A model generated the notes under the pieces. That model did not search any database. It saw only the letters and a program-made list of their open reading frames with translations, and had not been told where the DNA came from. Below are positions 7,187-12,523 of a stretch of DNA of 21,507 nt, piece by piece. The translations under genes were made by a program, and so were the position numbers. The stretch is taken from positions 1 to 21,507 of the forward strand of contig JBKPDL010000069.1 in assembly GCA_046727855.1 (NCBI GenBank). The letters are read 5' to 3'. The DNA is from DASPWV01 sp046727855 (GTDB lineage: Bacteria; Acidobacteriota; Vicinamibacteria; Vicinamibacterales; UBA2999). Each line of letters opens with the position of its first letter. The first letter of the stretch is position 1.

Positions 7187-8566
7187 ATGAGCTGGACGCT
7201 CGTCAAAGAAGCGTTGCGCGGATCCTCGCGCGACTACACGGAAGGCCCAGTGGGCCCCGCCATCGTGGTCCTCGCTATTCCGATGGTGATGGAAATGAGC
7301 ATGGAGTCGCTCTTCGCCATCGTGGATGTGTTTTTCGTCGCGCGTCTCGGTCCCGATGCGGTGGCAACGGTCGGCCTCACCGAGTCGATGCTCGCGATCA
7401 TCTACTCGGTGGCGATGGCGCTGTGCATCGGAGCGACGGCAACGGTCTCGCGCCGGATTGGCGAGAAGGATCTCGAAGGCGCCGCGCAAGCCGCGGTGCA
7501 GGTGCTGGCGCTGGGACTACTGGTGTCGACGGCGCTTGGCGTCCTCGGCGTGCTCAACGCGCGGCGGCTGCTGGCGCTGATGGGCGCGGAGCCGGCGCTG
7601 CTCGCCGACAACGCGCGCTTCACGATGATCATGCTCGGCGGCAACGCCGCCATCATGCTGTTGTTCCTGCAGAACGCGATTTTTCGCGGCGCAGGCGATG
7701 CCGCGGTGGCGATGCGCGTGCTGTGGCTGGCCAATGGCATCAATCTCGTGCTCGATCCGTGCTTGATCTTCGGTCTCGGACCATTCCCCGAGCTTGGCGT
7801 CGTGGGTGCCGCCGTCGCCACGACCACCGGCCGCGGCACCGCGGTGCTCGTGCAGCTCTGGGTCCTCATGTCGGGGCAGGGCAGAATTCACGTACAGCGA
7901 CGGCATCTGCGAGTGATCCCGTCGGTGATGTGGAGCATGTGCCGGTTGTCGGGATCCGGCTTGGTGCAGATCCTCCTGCAGACCACGAGCTGGATCGGTC
8001 TCGTACGAGTGATCGCGATGTTTGGAAGCACGGCGCTGGCGGGCTACACAATCGGCATCCGCACGATCATCTTCGCGCTGCTGCCCTCGTGGGGTCTCGG
8101 CAACGCCGCGGCCACGATGGTGGGTCAGGCGCTGGGGGCGGGCAAGCCGGAACGCGCGGAGCGTGCCGTGTGGACGGCGGGCTTCTACAACTTCATCTTT
8201 CTCGGTTGTGTCGGGATCATCTTCATCACGTTTGCGCCGGCGATCGTGTCGATCTTCACGTCGGATCGCGAGGTGGCGCGGCATGCGATCAACTGCTTGC
8301 GTATCGTCGCGTCCGGGTACGTCTTCTACGCGTACGGCATGGTGCTCACGCAGTCGTTCAACGGCGCGGGCGACACCTGGACGCCGACGTGGATCAACTT
8401 CGGCTGCTTCTGGTTGTGGGAGATTCCGCTGGCATGGCTGTTGGCGCTGCAGCTCGGCATGGGTCCGCGTGGCGTGTACATCGCGATCACCGTTGCGTTT
8501 TCCACCGTGGCCGTCGTCAGCGCCGTGTTGTTCCGGCAGGGACGGTGGAAGTTGAAACGTGTCTGA
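7187..8566 (+). CDS. MATE-family multidrug/metabolite efflux transporter
   Basis: The 459-residue product has about 12 transmembrane helices in two homologous halves, typical of the MATE family (usual length about 450). The first half opens with GPVGPAIVVLAIPMVMEMSMESLFAIVDVFFVARLG, the canonical MATE helix 1-2 region (split here: AIPMVMEMSMESLF, then VDVFFVARLG). It also has NAIFRGAGDAAVAM with the linked NLVLDPCLIFG. The second half contains LPSWGLGNAAATMVGQALGAG and LTQSFNGAGDTWTPTWIN. ATG 7187 was chosen because GCAGG lies 9-10 bases upstream. A GTG at 7166 would add seven non-conserved residues. MATE proteins export cationic drugs or metabolites using H+ or Na+ gradients; the substrate cannot be read from sequence. 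The gene is followed by a block of inverted repeats that may end its transcript. Confidence 0.93.
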   Translation: MSWTLVKEALRGSSRDYTEGPVGPAIVVLAIPMVMEMSMESLFAIVDVFFVARLGPDAVATVGLTESMLAIIYSVAMALCIGATATVSRRIGEKDLEGAAQAAVQVLALGLLVSTALGVLGVLNARRLLALMGAEPALLADNARFTMIMLGGNAAIMLLFLQNAIFRGAGDAAVAMRVLWLANGINLVLDPCLIFGLGPFPELGVVGAAVATTTGRGTAVLVQLWVLMSGQGRIHVQRRHLRVIPSVMWSMCRLSGSGLVQILLQTTSWIGLVRVIAMFGSTALAGYTIGIRTIIFALLPSWGLGNAAATMVGQALGAGKPERAERAVWTAGFYNFIFLGCVGIIFITFAPAIVSIFTSDREVARHAINCLRIVASGYVFYAYGMVLTQSFNGAGDTWTPTWINFGCFWLWEIPLAWLLALQLGMGPRGVYIAITVAFSTVAVVSAVLFRQGRWKLKRV

Positions 8567-8575
8567 GCGCGAGAG

Positions 8576-8655
8576 AACGAAGAACTAGCCAAGGGCCCTG
8601 CCTGGCCCTGCCCTTGATATCCGGCTAACTCCGCGGCCCTTGGCTAGTTCTCGTT
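8576..8655. repeat. Long inverted repeat, 16-base perfect arms, 37-base loop
   Basis: GAACTAGCCAAGGGCC (8582-8597) is the exact reverse complement of GGCCCTTGGCTAGTTC (8635-8650). The arms extend outward through AACGA (8576-8580) and TCGTT (8651-8655) after a single unpaired A at 8581. The loop carries a direct repeat (CCTGCCTGGCCCTGCCC). It lies 10 bases beyond the MATE stop. It could be a terminator without a U-tract, a 3' stability element or a REP/MITE-like dispersed palindrome. Confidence 0.85.
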
Positions 8656-8663
8656 GTTGGCTT

Positions 8664-8680
8664 GGCGCGCTCCGCGCGCC
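8664..8680. repeat. Short GC-rich hairpin
   Basis: GGCGCGC (8664-8670) and GCGCGCC (8674-8680) form a 7-base perfect stem with a TCC loop. It lies between the two longer inverted repeats of this intergenic region. Confidence 0.65.
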
Positions 8681-8681
8681 G

Positions 8682-8743
8682 TAGACCGTTATGCGGGTCC
8701 ACAACGCGTACAAAATTCACGTCTGTGGCCGCATAACGGTCTA
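8682..8743. repeat. Inverted repeat with 15-base perfect arms
   Basis: TAGACCGTTATGCGG (8682-8696) is the exact reverse complement of CCGCATAACGGTCTA (8729-8743), separated by 32 bases. It sits 36 bases before the GTG of the barrel gene, so it may act on that gene's leader (attenuator or operator) or be part of a repeat element. Confidence 0.85.
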
Positions 8744-8779
8744 AGAACGGAGAATGGGAGGCTCGGAGATAATGAAGCG

Positions 8780-9730
8780 GTGAAGACTGTAGTGCTTGCC
8801 GCGGTGTTGATTGTCGGCAATGGCGCAAGCTCGTTTGCACAAACGTGAGCGGGCTGCGCCAATCCGTTCCTGCCAGGTGGGCGGGGAGTGACATCTGACG
8901 GTCCGATGATCGGACGCTTTCGTGTCAGCACCTGGGTTGTCCTCGAGGTGCGCGACACCGTCTACGATGGATCGCATCGCAGGGATAATCCGCTTCAGGA
9001 GCAAACCGACATCACGGTTCCATTGGCCACGATCGACTTCCGCATCACGCCGCGGTTTGGCGTGCAGGCGGCCACGACAATTCCGCTTGTCGCGCGGACG
9101 GTTATGGTCCAACGTCCCACCGGTCCGCTCGCGTTTCACGATGAAGTGCACGGCCTCGGCGACACCGTGGTCGGCGCCTGGTATCGCGCGGGATCACCCG
9201 CGCGCTGGAGTGCTACCTTCAATGGCGGACTCTCTCTACCAACAGGGTCCACGCGCGCGCCGCGCTTCCGTTCCGAGTTGGAGAATGGCAGCCTTGTGCC
9301 TATCTCTCGCTTGCAGCGCGGAACTGGCACACTCGACCCCGTCTTTGGCATCGCCGCTGAGCATGCGCTTGCGGGCGGCCGATGGATCAACAGCGTTGCT
9401 GCGCGTACCCCGATCGCGGAGAACGAAGATGGTTTGCGCACCGGTGCTGCCATTGAAATGGGTAGCGGGTGGGCGCACAAGGTGCGAACGTCTCGGGTGA
9501 TGGCGTATGGACGTCTGGATTGGTTGCATCGCGAACAGGACGCCTTCAACGGCATCCCCGTGCTCGTGGGCGGAGGGAATTGGATTTATCTGAGTCCCGG
9601 CGCCGCGGTCATGGTGGGCAAGGGGATTAACCTGCAAGCAGAAGTAAAGCTGCCAATGTATCGCCACCTCTCGAACCGTCAGCTCGACTCCGCCGCGATT
9701 TTTCAGTTGGGCATCAGTCGATCGTTTTAA
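8780..9730 (+). CDS. Outer-membrane beta-barrel protein with in-frame TGA (selenoprotein candidate or nonsense allele)
   Basis: GTG 8780 (GGAG at 8765-8768) opens a 22-residue signal peptide (MKTVVLAAVLIVG through SSFA, then QT). TGA follows at 8846-8848. The same frame continues uninterrupted as AGCANPFLPGGRGVTSDGP and a 270-residue barrel ending in RSF, the terminal Phe typical of outer-membrane proteins. Barrel features include alternating strands (ITVPLATIDFRITPRFGVQA, GLGDTVVGAWYRAG, FNGGLSLPTGS, GGNWIYLSPGAAVMVG, IFQLGISRSF). With the TGA read through, the product is 316 residues with residue 23 in a U/C-A-G-C26 arrangement. Homologous transporter-like barrels, as I recall them, often carry a CxxC there. 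Starting instead at GTG 8888 would lose export. Alternatives are a single C-to-stop mutation (TGC/TGT to TGA), a sequencing error or Sec insertion. The barrel class is likely, the transported molecule unknown. Confidence 0.72.
8854..8886 (+). promoter_or_regulatory. SECIS-like hairpin candidate downstream of the in-frame TGA
   Basis: CGCC (8857-8860) pairs with GGCG (8880-8883), and after an A-G mismatch AUC (8862-8864) pairs with GGU (8876-8878). The loop is 11 bases starting CGUU, 17-27 bases after the TGA. The apical loop distance and a G among the first two loop bases agree with what is known of bacterial SECIS elements. GC-rich DNA forms such stems easily, so the specificity is low. An alternative pairing, CCGUUC with GGGCGG (8864-8869 with 8879-8884), competes. 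Confidence 0.25.
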
Positions 9731-9810
9731 ACACCGCGCTGACCGCTCGCGCTCCTCGCCCTTCCGCAGATCAGTAAAAGACCTCCCGCGCGAAGTTTGA
9801 TCCGCGCAAT

Positions 9811-10524
9811 TCACTTGGCGTCGTGAAAGATGATGCCGAGAGTGTACCGTCGGCCCTCCCGAACGCGGCTCACACCGTGCCGCACGTTAACGCGATAGAA
9901 GCCGCGCGTGCCTTTCACTGGCCGCACGCGCGTTGTGAAGATCACCGCCTCTCCCTGGTTCGGCCGAATCGCCTCGCCCGCTGATTGCGCGCGCGGCCGT
10001 TGCTCGACGAGCAGGAACTCGCCGCCGCTGTAGTCGATGTCAGGGGCGCTGAGAAAGACAGCCACCTGCAGCGGAAAGTAGACGTCACCATATAGATCCT
10101 GATGCAGGCAATTGTAGCCGCCGGCGTGGTATTGCAGTAGCAGCGGCGTTGGCCGACACTGCCCTTTCGTGTGACAGCGTTCAAGCAATCCGTCGAGCGT
10201 GTCGGCGAATCGATTGCGCTCGCCCAGATCACTCCACCATTGGTTCGCAATCGGTGCGAGATGCGGATAGAAGGCGCGCCGCAGCTGCTCGACAATCGCA
10301 GGCAGCGGATACGTAAAGTACTTATAGTCACCTTGGCCAAACCGGAACCGCGCCATGTCGATGTGGCTGCGAAAGCGAGTGTCATCATCGTACGACGCAA
10401 CCAGTTCGCGGCACTCTTCAGCCGTGAGCAGGGCGGCAGTTTTTGCATAACCGTAACTCGCGAGACCCACAGCGAGTGCCGGCCATTCGAGCGCATCGAC
10501 GCGAGCGGCAATGTCCCGGTGCAT
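9811..10524 (-). CDS. 2OG-Fe(II) oxygenase family protein
   Basis: The 237-residue product starts at ATG 10524. A longer frame to 10674 exists, but its first 50 codons are the antisense of tRNA-Leu and are rejected. The double-stranded beta-helix core shows the iron facial triad H141-x-D143 (YNCLHQDLYGDVYFPLQ) and H216 (YRVNVRHGVSRV). The 2-oxoglutarate-binding Arg is R225 or R226 in REGRRYTLGIIFHDA. Other recognisable pieces are LLLQYHAGGYNCLHQD, FLSAPDIDYSGGEFLLVEQRPRAQS and NQGEAVIFTT. It resembles the prolyl-4-hydroxylase-like group of uncharacterised proteins of about 240 residues (COG3826 type). It would hydroxylate an unknown substrate using 2-oxoglutarate, O2 and Fe(II). No clear Shine-Dalgarno sequence is visible. 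It converges with the barrel gene. Confidence 0.88.
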   Translation of the reverse strand: MHRDIAARVDALEWPALAVGLASYGYAKTAALLTAEECRELVASYDDDTRFRSHIDMARFRFGQGDYKYFTYPLPAIVEQLRRAFYPHLAPIANQWWSDLGERNRFADTLDGLLERCHTKGQCRPTPLLLQYHAGGYNCLHQDLYGDVYFPLQVAVFLSAPDIDYSGGEFLLVEQRPRAQSAGEAIRPNQGEAVIFTTRVRPVKGTRGFYRVNVRHGVSRVREGRRYTLGIIFHDAK

Positions 10525-10589
10525 CCGTAAAGCGTAGCTCTCGCGCGTGGCGGCGTCGATCCGCCGATTGCTCGTACAATTGAGACCGA

Positions 10590-10673
10590 GCCGGGGTGGC
10601 GGAACTGGCAGACGCACAGGACTTAAAATCCTGAGGCCGCAAGGCCGTGCGGGTTCGATCCCCGCCCCCGGCA
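10590..10673 (+). tRNA. tRNA-Leu (anticodon UAA)
   Basis: The sequence folds as a complete class II tRNA of 84 bases. Acceptor stem GCCGGGG (10590-10596) pairs with CCCCGGC (10666-10672), with discriminator A at 10673. The anticodon stem CAGGA/TCCTG encloses loop CTTAAAA with anticodon TAA at 10624-10626. The variable arm GGCCGCAAGGCC is long, as in tRNA-Leu. The T arm is GCGGG-TTCGATC-CCCGC. The 3' CCA is not encoded (the next bases are CGC), so it must be added after transcription. Confidence 0.97.
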
Positions 10674-10774
10674 CGCTTGCTAATCGACAGCTGCCGTTGA
10701 TAGCGATCCGCGTGGTCTTCGCGACATTGTCGTCAATCGTTCACCACTCAAAGTCACGTTCTGTTCACACGAAA

Positions 10775-10798
10775 TGCGGTTCGATCCGGCCCCCGGCA
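10775..10798 (+). repeat. Degenerate copy of the tRNA-Leu 3' end (possible att scar)
   Basis: TGCGG-TTCGATCC then GGCCCCCGGCA at 10775-10798 matches the tRNA-Leu T-arm and acceptor end at 10648-10673, apart from about three bases missing or changed. The last 11 bases differ from the tRNA at one position. Such partial tRNA 3' duplications are typically left by integrases or by local duplication. Confidence 0.6.
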
Positions 10799-10863
10799 GA
10801 ATCGAGCTTGCGCGACCCGCGTCGGCGAGCTAGTGTGTGGCCAACTCACATATTGGAGGCCAC

Positions 10864-11397
10864 ATGACTGTTCGTCGGACCGCAGCGATCCTTGCCCTCG
10901 CCCTCGTGTTCCCCGTCGCACATGCATTCGCGCAACCGCTCGGCACCTTTCGCTGGCAAGTGCAGCCGTTCGGCAGCGTGCTCAATTTGAATGTTACTCA
11001 ACAGGGCTCGATTTACCTTCTGAATGGCTTCGAGGCGCAATGCGGAGGCAACGCGAGTTTGCCGGCGTGGGGCATCGCGGTGCCACAGGCAAACGGCACC
11101 GTCTTCATCGGGCTGACGACGATCACGGAACAAGGGTACGGTCTTCACACGAGAGCAACGATTTTCCTGTCAACCTTCAGCGGCACGTGGGTCGACAACG
11201 CGAACCAGTCGGGAACGTTTCAGTTCAACCCCGGCCAGACATGCCCCGGCGGGCCGCGCATAAGCCCGATCCATCCGGACGCCGGCTTTGCCGCGTGGCC
11301 TGACGCCGCGACGACCATGAGTCCGCTCGAGACATTGCGGGCCGAGATGGAGGACTTGCGAAAGCGGCTGGCGGATCTTGAATCGAAGAAACCGTAG
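10864..11397 (+). CDS. Secreted protein of unknown function with C-terminal coiled coil
   Basis: The product is 177 residues. ATG 10864 was chosen because it follows TTGGAGG (10853-10859) and directly starts a clear signal peptide (MTVRRTAAILALALVFP through AHAFA, cleavage before QPLG). The in-frame ATG 10837 would put the ribosome site inside the gene. The mature part is a beta-rich domain (GTFRWQVQPFGSVLNLNVTQ, AWGIAVPQANGTVFIGLTTI, TRATIFLSTFSGTW) with two Cys (QCGGNAS and QTCPGG) that could form a disulphide. It ends in a heptad-like helix, PLETLRAEMEDLRKRLADLE. I recognise no named family. A periplasmic or surface location is inferred from the signal peptide. Confidence 0.82.
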   Translation: MTVRRTAAILALALVFPVAHAFAQPLGTFRWQVQPFGSVLNLNVTQQGSIYLLNGFEAQCGGNASLPAWGIAVPQANGTVFIGLTTITEQGYGLHTRATIFLSTFSGTWVDNANQSGTFQFNPGQTCPGGPRISPIHPDAGFAAWPDAATTMSPLETLRAEMEDLRKRLADLESKKP

Positions 11398-11423
11398 GTG
11401 GTACCTGAGTTGCTTTCGTCTAG

Positions 11424-11450
11424 CCGGCGGCAAGAGACCGCCGGGGAGGA
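11424..11450 (+). promoter_or_regulatory. Hairpin abutting the Shine-Dalgarno of the metallopeptidase
   Basis: CCGGCGG (11424-11430) and CCGCCGG (11438-11444) form a 7-base stem with loop CAAGAGA. The ribosome site GGAGGA (11445-11450) starts immediately after it and ATG follows at 11457. The stem could modulate ribosome access, or be part of the 3' end of the upstream transcript. Confidence 0.5.
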
Positions 11451-11456
11451 AAGCTC

Positions 11457-12314
11457 ATGCGCTGGGAAAGCGCTCGTCAAAGCACCAATATTCAGGACCG
11501 TCGCGGCATGAGCGGCGGGACGATGATCGGCGGTGGCGGCATCGGGATGCTCATCCTGGTGCTGCTGGTTTCCTTTATCACCGGACGCAATCCTCTCGAG
11601 CTGCTTTCTCAAGTCGAGTCAACTGCTCCGGCGCCGGCCGACACGTCGGCACCGACCACGGGCGTCGATCCGAACGATCCGCAGGCGCGATTTGTCGCGG
11701 CGGTTCTGGGCGACACCGAGGACACGTGGAACCAGATCTTCGCAAGGCAGGGCAGGAACTACGAAGAGCCGGTGCTCGTGCTGTTCGATGGACAGGTGCG
11801 ATCGGCGTGCGGCTTTGCGTCAGCGGCCGTGGGCCCGTTCTATTGTCCGAGCGACCATAAGGTCTATCTCGATCTGTCGTTCTTCCGTGATCTCGATCGG
11901 CGCTTTGGTGCGCCGGGCGACTTTGCACAAGCGTACGTGGTCGCGCACGAGGTGGGACACCATCTGCAGACCCTGCTGGGCATTTCTGACCGCGTGCAGC
12001 GTGCACGCCAGAGCGGCTCGGAGGCGGATGCAAACGAGCTCTCGGTTCGCATGGAATTGCAGGCGGACTGTTTCGCAGGTGTGTGGGGCCATCACGCGCA
12101 ACAACGCCAACTGCTCGAGCAGGGCGACGTTGAGGAAGGACTTCGGGCCGCGGCCGCGATCGGCGACGATCGCCTGCAGCGCCAGGCGCAAGGCTACGTC
12201 GTGCCTGAATCGTTTACGCACGGGTCGTCGCAGCAGCGCGCCAGTTGGCTGCAGCGGGGGTTGCAGACAGGCGATCCCAACGCGTGCGATACGTTCAACT
12301 CCGCGCGCCCGTGA
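11457..12314 (+). CDS. ypfJ: Neutral zinc metallopeptidase (YpfJ/KPN_02809 family)
   Basis: The 285-residue membrane-anchored protein has the family N-terminus MRWESARQSTNIQDRRG. A glycine-rich stretch (GGTMIGGGGIG) leads into one transmembrane helix (MLILVLLVSFI, about 31-41). A low-complexity Pro/Ala/Thr linker follows (55-70). The catalytic domain contains the conserved YVVAHEVGHHLQ, with zincin motif H164-E165-V-G-H168, and the downstream ELQADCFAGVWG, whose E200 is the likely third zinc ligand. The conserved ACGFASAAVGPFYCP is also present. ATG 11457 follows GGAGGA by 6 bases. Physiological substrates are unknown; the symbol is given by family similarity only. It converges with the M13 peptidase gene. 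Confidence 0.93.
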   Translation: MRWESARQSTNIQDRRGMSGGTMIGGGGIGMLILVLLVSFITGRNPLELLSQVESTAPAPADTSAPTTGVDPNDPQARFVAAVLGDTEDTWNQIFARQGRNYEEPVLVLFDGQVRSACGFASAAVGPFYCPSDHKVYLDLSFFRDLDRRFGAPGDFAQAYVVAHEVGHHLQTLLGISDRVQRARQSGSEADANELSVRMELQADCFAGVWGHHAQQRQLLEQGDVEEGLRAAAAIGDDRLQRQAQGYVVPESFTHGSSQQRASWLQRGLQTGDPNACDTFNSARP

Positions 12315-12343
12315 AGAGCGTCTGTGCGCGCCGTGAAGAGCGT
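12310..12343 (+). repeat. Short tandem duplication over the ypfJ-like stop codon
   Basis: CGTGAAGAGCGT occurs at 12310-12321 and again at 12332-12343 (22-base period). The first copy contains the TGA stop of the metallopeptidase. The intervening and following bases (CTGTGCGCGC, GCGCGCA) are also similar. It looks like a small slippage duplication. Confidence 0.7.
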
Positions 12344-12378
12344 GCGCGCACGGAGTGGCGACGCCATCACGAAGCGGA

Positions 12379-12500
12379 TTACTTGTTGATTGGCAGAATT
12401 ACTCCAAGGGCCACATTTGCACGGTTTTGCAAGCCAGTCAGTGACGCGCTCAATCGGTCGTCATCGGTTTCACAGGAGTCGGGGCATACCAGATAGCTCG
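12379..12500 (-). pseudogene. Possible 3' remnant of a lost gene (beta-barrel-like tail)
   Basis: On the minus strand, in a frame different from the M13 gene, the bases before TAA at 12379-12381 translate as SSYLVCPDSCETDDDRLSAS followed by LTGLQNRANVALGVILPINK. The alternating hydrophobic ending and ordinary residue composition look like the tail of an exported or barrel protein rather than random antisense. No start or upstream half exists here. The M13 gene now abuts it. Recognition is by eye only. Confidence 0.25.
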
Positions 12501-12523
12501 ACGTGTCGACCGGTGACGTCTCC

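Noticed and set aside
7060..8628. 522-codon plus-strand frame overlapping the MATE gene
   Set aside because: The translation is Arg/Gly/Ala-rich low complexity, whereas the other frame encodes a textbook MATE transporter.
8654..8779. N-terminal extension of the signal-peptide frame (ORF from 8654)
   Set aside because: It runs through the inverted repeats and lacks a ribosome site; GTG 8780 begins a normal signal peptide.
8888..9730. Barrel gene starting independently at GTG 8888
   Set aside because: It would lack any signal peptide, which is incompatible with an outer-membrane barrel, while a perfect signal peptide lies upstream in the same frame.
10525..10674. 50-residue N-terminal extension of the 2OG oxygenase frame (MPGAGIEPARPCGLRILSPV...)
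   Set aside because: This is the antisense translation of tRNA-Leu, a well-known artefact pattern; the oxygenase homology starts after ATG 10524.
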